Shown in pieces: positions 1-9,700 of a stretch of DNA of 64,000 bases. Each line of letters starts with the position of its first letter. The first letter of the stretch is position 1. Made by a program: the position numbers and the translations under genes. A model generated the notes under the pieces. That model worked only from the letters and a program-made list of their open reading frames with translations, was not told where the DNA came from and did no database searches. The DNA comes from Edolisoma coerulescens (lineage: Eukaryota; Chordata; Aves; Passeriformes; Campephagidae): assembly GCA_013397115.1 (NCBI GenBank), contig VWZW01001014.1:1409766-1473765 (forward strand), written 5' to 3'.

Positions 1-2130
1 AATTTTCAGAGTAAATGACCACAGCCCATTTTTTATCATCATAAACATGTGAACAGCTCTGCGATATGTGTTTACAGCTCTGTAAATACAACTGTGTTTG
101 CATGACTGGACCACAGAGAGAACATTTTAATTGTTGAAACAAGATGTCATAACACAGACAGGTCCTAACACTGACAGAGCCACAGCCTGTGATGTCAGTC
201 TCAAAAGCATTTAGCGCCCTCTGACTCTCCATCATGGAAAACAAATGGGAAGAACAAGACCAGCAGTGAAAGGTCTTTGCAAACTGTGCTCTTTACTTAT
301 TCAATACATATTATTAGCACTGCTAATATTTGTGATTCTAAAACCAGTACAAGCCTTTTGGCACCATGTCAACCACTTGTCTTCAACAACCCAATTTCAC
401 AGATTCCATCTTGCAAAATCTACCAAAGAATAGAAACATGCACTTTTTTAGTAAAAGCCAGTAGTGTAGCACAAGGCAAAAGACAAAAACATCAATATGT
501 TTAAATAAAAACATTTTGTGTATTAGGGAAAAAGCTGTAATCAAATGCATAGGACTTAGGGCATTAATGAAACTAATTATTTTTCTGAAAAGAAGCATTA
601 CTATCTCTCAAGTAGGACAGTGCTCAAAGTCCCAAGACAATTATATAATTACTCATCTTAGACAGAGTATTATGTTACACAATATTGGAATTGAACAGTA
701 GTCCCTTGAAATCAGTATTTTGTTACCTATTACAGTATTTTCACACTGTCCTAGGTAGTTTAGTGAACCATTAAGAAGTTTTGACATTAACATTCTATTG
801 GATCAAATAATACACGTGTTCTGTTAATTATTAAATCCTTAAATATCCAGGAGATTTAATTTTAACACTTGATCTCCACTGGATCAAGCTGATTACTAAA
901 AATAACTATGTGTCTGTCTATGATGTAGCAATCTTCCTGCTCCCTTCCAAAAGGAGTTGCTGCAGCATCATTAGGTGAGGCTTAGTGATTATGGCTGAGA
1001 AAGGGATAAAGATCACTTGAATCATCAACCTACAAGTCCCTGCAGTGGGGCAGACCATGGAAGAGTCTTTGATTACCAAACCCACGTACCATTCCCACTC
1101 TTCTAACTGATATTTAAATACCTGCCATGAGGTTTTATATTTATTTCTAGTACCTTTTTTATTTTTTTCCCCATGGAAAAGGCTTGTGAGTAATACTTTG
1201 GAATTAGAGTGTTAAGTTAAAAATACTCTTAGAGACATCAAATATGATTTTAGTGTGTGTAAAGAGATAATATGGTAACTAGGTTGTGGAAAACAAAGGA
1301 CGCTTACAGCACTTGAACAAATGAACTAGCTTCCACATGATCAACAGAACACAAAAATGTGAAATCAGAGTTGATTTAGATGGCAATAATAAAGTGCTAC
1401 ACATACAAGGAATATAAACATTCTGACTCATTACAGAACAGTTGCTTAAGACAGACAGAATTAAATAGTCAACATGCGCTCATTCACTGAAGTCATAAAT
1501 TTTAGAAACAGTAAGTGTAAATCAGATACTTGGCTATAAGCTTCAGCCAAGAAAAGAGGTTACTACGGCTCTCTCCCCTCTCACTATTTCCTCATCTTCT
1601 TTCTAATCAGCTTGTCTGAAGTTATTTGAGTTTCCACGTGTAAGAGTTACACTAGCATTTATTTATAAAAGGCTTGAAGATGCAGGGACACTGAAGGAAG
1701 AAAAAGGAAATGTTCCTCTGGAAAAAACAGTTCTTATACAGAACCAGTTAACACTGACCACAGTCATGGTTTAAGCACTATATAATGCTTCTTACTCCCA
1801 TAAATCCCACTTCCTTTCCAGTGTGGGACTGAAAAACATTACCATTCCCATGTATTACAGGTTTATTGGGTAGCAAACCTACCAGAGAGAAAGCAGCTTG
1901 CACATACATTTTACAACCTTGGTCAACTCCTCATCTCTGAAAATAGCTCTATTCTGAGAAACCCTCTGAGATACCTGTCTACTAATGAAACTCTTCCTCA
2001 ACACATCAAGTGAACTCCCAGTTCCATACCTTGTATTATTTCTAATAGTAAAAGATGATCAGAATTTACAGTAAAATCACAAAAGACAACTTCACTTCAA
2101 AATAGAATGATAACTTCTGCAGCTTGTTCT
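1..2130. other. Flank downstream of COA5, no gene recognised
   Basis: AT-rich sequence with only short open frames, many without an ATG, and no recognisable exon, RNA gene or interspersed repeat. By human synteny INPP4A should lie further left and point toward COA5, so part of this could be its 3' UTR or downstream flank. Nothing in the sequence proves that. Confidence 0.5.
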
Positions 2131-2383
2131 GGATTTCACATTTTTATTGCAAGTACATGACAAGTACCCATTTTGGCCAGAACTTGCAGCTTTATGCTTG
2201 CCTTCTTTTTAACATTTTAATGCACATTCAGGTCAAGCTGCCGGAATACTCAGGAGTAGATACCTTCCACGAAAACACTGCATGAAAAGATGCAGCAGGT
2301 ACCATCTTCTTACTTTAGTCTCTGTTTTGCGTAGAGTGCTGATGAACCCCAAATTTCCATGGCAAGGTCTCTTGACGAGGACT
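2130..2383 (-). other. COA5: Probable COA5 3' UTR and poly(A) signal
   Basis: A minus-strand AATAAA (plus-strand TTTATT at 2143-2148) lies about 235 nt after the COA5 stop, which would give a short 3' UTR. The true cleavage site cannot be seen. Confidence 0.45.
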
Positions 2384-2425
2384 TCAGTATCCCTTCCTTC
2401 CTCTGAATCTTGACCTGGTATCCAA
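2384..2425 (-). CDS. COA5: COA5 coding exon 3 (terminal)
   Basis: A short 42-nt coding part giving LDTRSRFRGRKGY and a TGA stop. The acceptor ends TTCAG. This basic C-terminus is almost identical to human, which confirms a tiny exon that an ORF scan would miss. Confidence 0.94.
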   Translation of the reverse strand: MDTRSRFRGRKGY

Positions 2426-5134
2426 CTGAAAATTGAAGTCAATATATTAAGAGCAGGTATTTTCCAAGAGAAATATTGTAGAGTGTTTGTGCTACCTTGG
2501 CACTTTGTAACATCAGAACAAAGGCCAGAATAAAGCTAAAGAAAACTAGTGATGTAGCCAACAAGCCACAGGGGATTCCAATGAAAGAGATATTGTATGA
2601 TCTTAAACCTCACACAAAATGAAAATTATGTGATAAGCTTCCTGTGCATTCTGAAATAAACAACCTAACAACATAAATGACAGAACAGCATAGTAGGACA
2701 GAAAGGAATACATGAAAAACGAGGTAGTGTAAATCTACTTAGATCAGTTTTTCAAATGTAACTGATAAACTGAAGAAGGAAAATTCAGATTTGGTTGAAG
2801 TGGGAGTCACTGTAAATGTCTGTGAGGAGAGGGATAACTTAAATACACAAAGTTACTGGAAAAAATAGAAATAAATCAGTAAAAACTGAAATAATATTCA
2901 GCTTGTAAAATCTGCAAGTTTATTCTTGGCAATTACAGAAAAAGCATTTAATGAAAGATGATGGTAAAGCTAAAATAAAAGCCACAGTGCAGTACTTACA
3001 GAAGCTAAACTGCAAGTTCTTTCCCAATTCAGTAGAAAAACATACTTTGATCTTGGGAGAATCCTTCTGAATTTAGATAGCCAGTCTTGAAGATGGCAGT
3101 GACAGATTGCAACTCAGCCATATTCTGATATTAGACTGAGGAGGTTTCTTCTATCACCATTAATCAACCTTCCTCCAGAATTCAGAACTGCAGCAAAATT
3201 TGTAAAGAGCTAGACTCATGATGACACAGCTTGTCCAATAACCAAGCAGCTTTCACTTTAAACCTTGGCCCTACTTCAACATTTAAAATGTACTACAGTT
3301 TACTCCTCTGATAAGACTTTCTCTTTCCTTGAAAAGAAAACAGCATCCAAGCAAAACCCCTGATGATTTTAGCATACTGTAAATTACATCGGCATTTAGT
3401 GTCTAACTTGGTTTTGGACACTCTTTAAGTTTCACTGTTACAACAAATAACAAATTTGACTGAGCATGATAACTGAAATTTACAGAATTAACAGGACAAG
3501 AAAAACATCACTTATCAGCCTTAAAATTTGGGACAGTTAAATAAAATCATTTAAGAGCCAGGCCTCTTCCTGCATAACTAGAGGCATCTAGCTAGAAACT
3601 TAGTTTCATCAGGCTCCCTTAACAATCCACAGACAGAAAAATACAGGTACATCCCCTGGAGATATATATGTTGCTACTGCAGCTTTATATAGGTATTTCA
3701 AACTTTCAATACCCAGCATTTTCCCATCCACAGAAATAATAATTTGTCATTTTATGGATTAATATGGTTCATATAGGAGAGGTACAAAAACCTGCTACGA
3801 CTAATACAAAATGGAAGAAAAATTTAAGGTACCATTTCAGCTGTACACTCTTCATTATATATCACATCAGCTAAAAATAAAAATGGGCCCTGCACTTCTT
3901 TCTGCTTAGAAAGTTTTAATATCATCTTTACTGCATCTTAAATATGTTTTAAATGCTATGGAAACACAAGCAGAAAAATTCTGGACAAGGAAATCCAATC
4001 AAAACAGGGAAAACTTTATCTAATTGCATTTTTAAAAATGACTTCTCATTACCATACGGGATAGTTCATTATACAAAAAAACAAACTGTTATTTATCATG
4101 AATTCTAGTACTCCAAGAAAATTAATGATTCAATGTGAATTCAATGCAAGATCCTGCTTCAACAGTGGAAGTCTCACTTCATTGCATTTAAACATTTCCT
4201 ATATAGATGTTTTTCAATGACCTTACAGACAAAAAAATACCTTGCTGATATTTTATCTTAAAATTACCTGATCTACTAATATTCTTTTAAACCTAAACTT
4301 TACTAAAAACAATACACCTACCTCACCTGTGACATTCTATGCCTAATCCAATTTAAACATGCATTTTTCCATTTTTTCCTACTCTACAGCTTCTTCTTCA
4401 TGAGAACTGAGTACAACATCCATAGTTTAATCAGGATTCAAAGGCAACAGCTTAATGGCACCTGCCTTACTGAAATAAAGTGGTTTTCTTCAAAAGAGGG
4501 GGAAAAGGACAGGAAACATCCGGGCCAGTAGCAGAAGACAGACCACACTTACCATTGATCTTTTGCATGCAAAGAATGTCACTTGCAAACTCCTACAGTG
4601 TCCTTCCCTCAAGCATTGTTTAGGGCTTTTGTTTTCCTAGTAGATGAAAAAAGAAGATTAAAAATTTGATTTCTGCAGCAAGTCAAAGAGACATCAAAAT
4701 ACTTCACAGAATCATAGAACAGAATCACTGAATATTCTGAGTTGGAAGGCACCCACAAGGACCATCTAGTCCAATTCTGAAGGGAAGGCCAATACAGGGA
4801 CCCACGACCTTGGCGTTATTAGCACCACGCTCTGGCCAACTGAGCTAATTTGGGTTGGAAGGGGCCTTTGAGGATCATTTGGTTCCAACCTCAGAGAAGT
4901 TCACTGGGGATTTCGCTTTGGTCCGGTGACCTGCACTCTCAGCTAGAATTCCCCAAGCTGCTGCAAACACGAGGCAAGAGGCCGTAAAAGGGCGAGCTGC
5001 GGTCCCTGCCCCAGGAGGGCAGCCGCGCTCACCTGCAGGACGCAGGGGCTCTCCAGCAGGCACTGCCGCAGGTCCTCCCTCACGCCGCTGCAGGCGCGCC
5101 CGTCCTCCTCCTTATCCTCGTAGTACTTGGGCAT
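2384..5134 (-). CDS. COA5: COA5, cytochrome c oxidase assembly factor 5 (complete, 3 coding exons)
   Basis: Small twin-CX9C protein (Pet191 family) of the mitochondrial intermembrane space, needed for early assembly of respiratory complex IV. Coding exons are 5033-5134 (34 codons), 4553-4636 (28 codons) and 2384-2425 (13 codons plus TGA), all in phase 0 with GT/AG borders. The product is 75 residues, against 74 in human. It opens MPKYYEDK and closes RFRGRKGY, both hallmarks of the family. Cysteines 15/25 and 49/59 form two CX9C motifs, with further cysteines at 31 and 42. The start at 5134 is the first ATG in frame. The frame stays open upstream to 5182, but only from a GTG. The gene is divergent from UNC50, with a shared CpG-island promoter. 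The identification rests on recalled family sequence and on continuous frame across three spliced exons. Confidence 0.96.
4553..4636 (-). CDS. COA5: COA5 coding exon 2
   Basis: Encodes residues 35-62, beginning ENKSPKQC and including the second CX9C pair (Cys49, Cys59). The acceptor ends CTAG and the donor is GTAAGT. Confidence 0.94.
4705..4848 (-). mobile_element. TguSINE1-like SINE: tRNA-Ile head plus CR1 tail
   Basis: On the minus strand the head reads as a tRNA-Ile relative. It has a perfect A-box (TAGCTCAGTTGG, complement of 4836-4847) and an anticodon-loop-like CTAATAA (complement of 4816-4822, anticodon AAT). After the tRNA part it passes into a CR1-type 3' tail ending in ATTCTATGATTCTGTG. 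This head-tail combination is the published structure of the passerine TguSINE1. The B-box is decayed and the acceptor stem is missing, so this is a dead copy and not a tRNA gene. It sits in COA5 intron 1. Confidence 0.8.
4849..4893 (-). mobile_element. CR1 3'-tail fragment
   Basis: A short fragment reading GGTTGGAAGGGGCC...GATCATTTGGTTCCAACC, typical of the reverse complement of the CR1 3' UTR. It directly abuts the SINE, so one element probably inserted beside or into the other. Confidence 0.7.
5033..5134 (-). CDS. COA5: COA5 coding exon 1
   Basis: Encodes residues 1-34, including the first CX9C pair (Cys15, Cys25). The donor GTGAGC follows 5033. It lies inside the CpG island. Confidence 0.95.
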
Positions 5135-5213
5135 GGCGGCGAGCCCGGCGCTACGCCCCGCTGCCGCCCGCCCTGCGGCCACCGCCGGCCGCCGCCGCCG
5201 CCATCCCGAAGCT

Positions 5214-5576
5214 GTCAGCCGCTTCCGGCAGGGGCAGGAAGGGACGGGGCGGCTCCGGGAAGGAATCCGCGCGCCTGCGCCGCGGACGGTGCCGGAAGGC
5301 TGCGGGAGGCGGCCGTGGTGGCGGTGCCGGGCGGGGCGGGGGTCGCGCTGCGGACCGGGGCAGCAGGTGAGACCCTCAGCGCGGGTGGGGCTCGGGGGTG
5401 GCGGCGCTGCCCGGCCCGGCGCTGAGCGCGGGCCCCGCTGAGGGGGGGCGGCTGTTCGGCAGCAGCGACGGCCGGGCCGCTCCTAAGTCACGGAATCGTA
5501 CACAGTTAAGGGCTGGAAGGGACCGGAAGGATCATCTGGTTCCAATACTCCCGCCGTGGGCAGGGATACCTCCCAC
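5214..5576. repeat. Tandem duplication 1, copy A (363 bp)
   Basis: Near-identical to 5578-5940 (offset 364). The only differences noticed are a G/T swap in a G-run near 5398/5762 and G versus A at 5467/5831. It contains the UNC50 5' exon, its donor, and the first 88 bp of a CR1 fragment, where the copy ends abruptly at the N. Confidence 0.95.
5320..5366 (+). other. UNC50: Likely UNC50 non-coding 5' exon (3' part)
   Basis: The sequence CGGGGCAGCAG at 5356-5366 is followed by a donor GTGAGA at 5367. The coding exon acceptor lies at 6436-6437, so a 5' UTR intron of about 1 kb is implied; human UNC50 is thought to begin similarly. The exon is repeated at 5684-5730 through the duplication. The 5' limit shown is arbitrary, because the start site cannot be read. 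Confidence 0.5.
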
Positions 5577-5577
5577 N
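5577..5577. other. Single-N assembly junction
   Basis: A lone N lies exactly between the two copies of the 363-bp duplication, which suggests a contig join of unknown length. Confidence 0.9.
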
Positions 5578-5940
5578 GTCAGCCGCTTCCGGCAGGGGCA
5601 GGAAGGGACGGGGCGGCTCCGGGAAGGAATCCGCGCGCCTGCGCCGCGGACGGTGCCGGAAGGCTGCGGGAGGCGGCCGTGGTGGCGGTGCCGGGCGGGG
5701 CGGGGGTCGCGCTGCGGACCGGGGCAGCAGGTGAGACCCTCAGCGCGGGTGGGGCTCGGGGGGTGCGGCGCTGCCCGGCCCGGCGCTGAGCGCGGGCCCC
5801 GCTGAGGGGGGGCGGCTGTTCGGCAACAGCGACGGCCGGGCCGCTCCTAAGTCACGGAATCGTACACAGTTAAGGGCTGGAAGGGACCGGAAGGATCATC
5901 TGGTTCCAATACTCCCGCCGTGGGCAGGGATACCTCCCAC
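5578..5940. repeat. Tandem duplication 1, copy B
   Basis: Second copy of 5214-5576. Here the CR1 fragment runs on past the repeat end into 5941-6317, so copy B is contiguous with the real downstream sequence. Confidence 0.95.
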
Positions 5941-6317
5941 TAGACCAGGTTGTTCTAAGCCCCATCCCACCTGGCCTTGAACGCTGCCGGGGTTGGGGCA
6001 TCCACAGCCTCCCTGGGCAGCCTGCGCCAGTGCCTCACCACCCCCACAATAAAGAATTTCTTCCTTATGTCTTACCTAAATTTCCCCTGTTTCAGTTTGT
6101 ACCCGTTACTCTTTGTCCTATCGCTACAGTTCCTGATGAAGTGTCCCAGCTTCCCTGTTTTCCCCCTTCAGATACTGGAAGGTGCTAGGAGGCCTCCACG
6201 CAACCTTCTCTTCTCCAGGCTGAACTGCCCCAAATTTCTCGGCCTGTCTTCATAAAGGAGGTTCTCCAGGCCTCCTGTCAACTCCATGGCCTCCTCTGGA
6301 CTTGCTCCAACAAATGT
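5853..6317 (-). mobile_element. CR1 LINE 3'-end fragment in UNC50 intron 1
   Basis: About 465 bp of CR1 3' sequence in reverse orientation. It opens with a degenerate ATTCT-type terminus and GGGCTGGAAGGGACC, then reads through the usual 'tagaccaggttg', 'cctcaccaccc', 'aagaatttcttcctta', 'cttctcttctccaggctgaa' and 'ggcctcctctgga' landmarks. The first 88 bp occur a second time at 5489-5576 because of the flanking duplication. Confidence 0.9.
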
Positions 6318-6437
6318 CATTGTTTATACTTCTGCTCAGTTTTTGTCACTTCAGCGTTGTGGCCTGCATCGCGTGATTTTATTTGTAGCCTTTATTATGT
6401 GCAAAATCAAATACATCTTCTGAAATTCTTTCTTTAG

Positions 6438-6721
6438 CAAGATGCTGCCAACCACGTTGGTTAATGCTGGGAGCCAGGGCAATGGTGTGCTGAGCCCCAG
6501 AGATGCTGCGAGGCACACGGCCGGAGCGAAACGCTACAAGTACCTCCGGAGGCTCTTCCACTTCCGGCAGATGGACTTCGAGTTCGCGCTTTGGCAGATG
6601 CTTTACCTGTTCACTTCACCACAGAGGGTGTACAGGAACTTTCACTACAGAAAACAGACAAAGGACCAATGGGCGAGAGATGATCCTGCTTTCCTAGTGC
6701 TGCTCAGTATCTGGCTCTGCG
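6438..6721 (+). CDS. UNC50: UNC50 coding exon 1
   Basis: Four bases of 5' UTR, then codons 1-93 and the first base of codon 94. The donor is GTGAGT. Residues 1-93 include the conserved DAARHTAGAKRYKYLRRL segment. Confidence 0.95.
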
Positions 6722-9700
6722 GTGAGTGCAGGAGAACAGACAGCATAAGGAAGAGGGAGGGAAAGTTTAGGGATGAACGTTTTTTTTCCTTCTAATAACA
6801 CACACACAGAAAAGACCGATTTGTACGGATGATCTTTTAATCAAAGTAGAACAGAAGAAAAAGGCCTAACCTTTTTGAAGTTAAGGTGGGAAGTAGAAAT
6901 CAGAATAGGCTTAAGTAGTACTCTGTAGTTTTGAATTGATCTCTCTGTTGCAACTCATTTTCTGTTGCATTTTAAACTGCATAGTTCACTGTAACTTCAG
7001 AGACAGTAAGAAAACCTTATGCCACAGAGCACTGTTTTTGTTAAGATATACTGAATATTTTGTTTACCTGAATATTATGGATAAAACACTGTTTTTACCA
7101 TAAGGGCCCTGATGAGATTCTGTATATTGCAGAATTGAGCTATAAAAAAAGTGGCTCATATAAATGACTGAACTGCAAATTCAATAAGTATTGTCTCAGT
7201 TGCCTTCTATTAAGTAATGTATTGCTGTTCGTAATAGAAGAACTCTTAACTGAAATAGAATTACACATGTGGTTTGGGTTAACAAGGAGCTTTTATAAAA
7301 CAAAGAATGTTCTATTGTAGCATTGTGTGAATTTTTTAAAAAATAGTTTGGGTGGCGCATTACAATTAGACCCAAGTACAGATGAGTGTTCATATTATGA
7401 ATAAATTGCATTATATGTAGTTTTTGGTGGAAAAAAAAGTGAGCTGTTGGACTGAAAATCTCAGGGGAAAAATAAAAAGGATACTGGAGATTTCATAACA
7501 GGATACTAAAAAAAACCCCCATCAGTTTAAGATCTGATGCTTTCTTTTCCACAGCTGACTTTAATAATCTTTTTCTGCTTTCAGTGTCTACTGTAGGATT
7601 TGGATTTGTGCTGGACATGGGTTTTTTTGAAACAATAAAACTGCTACTTTGGGTTGTATTCATAGACTGCGTAGGCGTTGGCCTCCTGATTGCAACTCTA
7701 ATGTGGTAAGTAGTGATTTCTGAAGCCGAGTTTAGTATTGCTGTTAAGACACGGAGAGTCCTCTGCTGTTTGTGAGACACTTGGTTCTTTGTGTGGAGTA
7801 AACTTATACACAAGTATTGACCATAGGTTTTATGCTGTTGTAGTAATTGTTTCAAAATAATACCTTAAAAAAGAACACACCTCTTTCTTTACCTTTTCCT
7901 GCAAAGATAAATGGTCAGAAGGTCTGTATTATGATGAACATTCCAGCTTTTTTTCTTTCTTCTTGAGCTGGTTAATGTTCAGCAGTAATGCCAAATTAAA
8001 AAAAAAGGTGATTAAAAAAAAAAAGCTGTTTAATCGAAATGATGAATGAAAAAGTCAAGTAGTGTGAGCCTGAGGATGAATCTGTTTAAGTAGGGCAACA
8101 TATGCTTGACCTGGGCTTCTTGCTGAAGACTGGAGCTGGTGCCACTACAGCCACGGTCTGTTCTGTCTTGTGCTTGGCAGCTTTTTGCTTTGTTGGTAGT
8201 CACTGCCAGTGTTATCCTCTACTGTACAGAGTCTTGCAGAAGTAGAGAGGCAGGAGCAGGTCATTTTACAACCCTCATCAGCACCATAGATGTGTCCTGC
8301 AGCAGTGAGGGAGCCATGAAATGACGGGAAGCCACTGTTTCTGTGCTGCGGCAAGGGGAGGGCACCAGAGAAAGAATTTTTATTTTACAAGGAACTTCAG
8401 AAAGCAAGGGCATTTAAGAGTTCTTAGAGATGTAGCTGACATCTTAAAGTGATGATGATTGGAAAAGGGATAAATCCTGACAGTCGCCTCAAGAACTCCT
8501 GCGTGTAATTGCAAAATTGAGAGTGAGGCACATAAAAGAAATGTAACTGATAGATGAGAGGTCCACCTGACCTATGCTCCTGTCTGGGACAGCAACCCAC
8601 AAATTGCTTGGGCTAGAGCTTATAGTAATGCTCCCTGCCACCATCCTCCAGTAATTTGTGCTTCAGGATACAGTCTCCTAAGCCAGGAAGACTTGAGCAT
8701 CTGCTGATTTTCCTCTGTCTTTTAGTCAGCTTCCTGCAGGCCTCAGTACCAGTCACCTGGCNTCTCAGTTGCCTTCTATTAAGTAATGTATTGCTGTTCG
8801 TAATAGAAGAACTCTTAACTGAAATAGAATTACACATGTGGTTTGGGTTAACAAGGAGCTTTTATAAAACAAAGAATGTTCTATTGTAGCATTGTGTGAA
8901 TTTTTTAAAAAATAGTTTGGGTGGCGCATTACAATTAGACCCAAGTACAGATGAGTGTTCATATTATGAATAAATTGCATTATATGTAGTTTTTGGTGGA
9001 AAAAAAAGTGAGCTGTTGGACTGAAAATCTCAGGGGAAAAATAAAAAGGATACTGGAGATTTCATAACAGGATACTAAAAAAAACCCCCATCAGTTTAAG
9101 ATCTGATGCTTTCTTTTCCACAGCTGACTTTAATAATCTTTTTCTGCTTTCAGTGTCTACTGTAGGATTTGGATTTGTGCTGGACATGGGTTTTTTTGAA
9201 ACAATAAAACTGCTACTTTGGGTTGTATTCATAGACTGCGTAGGCGTTGGCCTCCTGATTGCAACTCTAATGTGGTAAGTAGTGATTTCTGAAGCCGAGT
9301 TTAGTATTGCTGTTAAGACACGGAGAGTCCTCTGCTGTTTGTGAGACACTTGGTTCTTTGTGTGGAGTAAACTTATACACAAGTATTGACCATAGGTTTT
9401 ATGCTGTTGTAGTAATTGTTTCAAAATAATACCTTAAAAAAGAACACACCTCTTTCTTTACCTTTTCCTGCAAAGATAAATGGTCAGAAGGTCTGTATTA
9501 TGATGAACATTCCAGCTTTTTTTCTTTCTTCTTGAGCTGGTTAATGTTCAGCAGTAATGCCAAATTAAAAAAAAAGGTGATTAAAAAAAAAAAGCTGTTT
9601 AATCGAAATGATGAATGAAAAAGTCAAGTAGTGTGAGCCTGAGGATGAATCTGTTTAAGTAGGGCAACATATGCTTGACCTGGGCTTCTTGCTGAAGACT

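Larger units (their letters stand above)
4985..5480. promoter_or_regulatory. CpG-island bidirectional promoter of COA5 and UNC50
   Basis: Very GC- and CpG-rich sequence lies between the COA5 ATG (5134, minus) and the UNC50 5' exon donor (5367, plus), about 230 bp apart. ETS-type sites are present (CTTCCGG at 5222-5228, CCGGAAG at 5292-5298), as is an NRF1-like GCGCCTGCGC at 5271-5280. These motifs are common in promoters of nuclear genes for mitochondrial proteins. No TATA box was seen. The start sites are inferred. Confidence 0.75.

Noticed and set aside
245..701. Small open frames at the left edge
   Set aside because: All are short, overlapping and without homology or splice context.
4777..4848. 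A functional tRNA-Ile gene
   Set aside because: The acceptor stem and B-box are lost and the sequence continues into a CR1 tail, so it is a SINE head.
5135..5182. In-frame 16-residue N-terminal extension of COA5
   Set aside because: The extended frame begins with GTG, not ATG, and the family start MPKYYEDK is at 5134.
7493..9424. Pairs of identical small frames, e.g. 7493-7855 and 9062-9424
   Set aside because: They are antisense shadows repeated by the 1,568-bp duplication, not a gene family.
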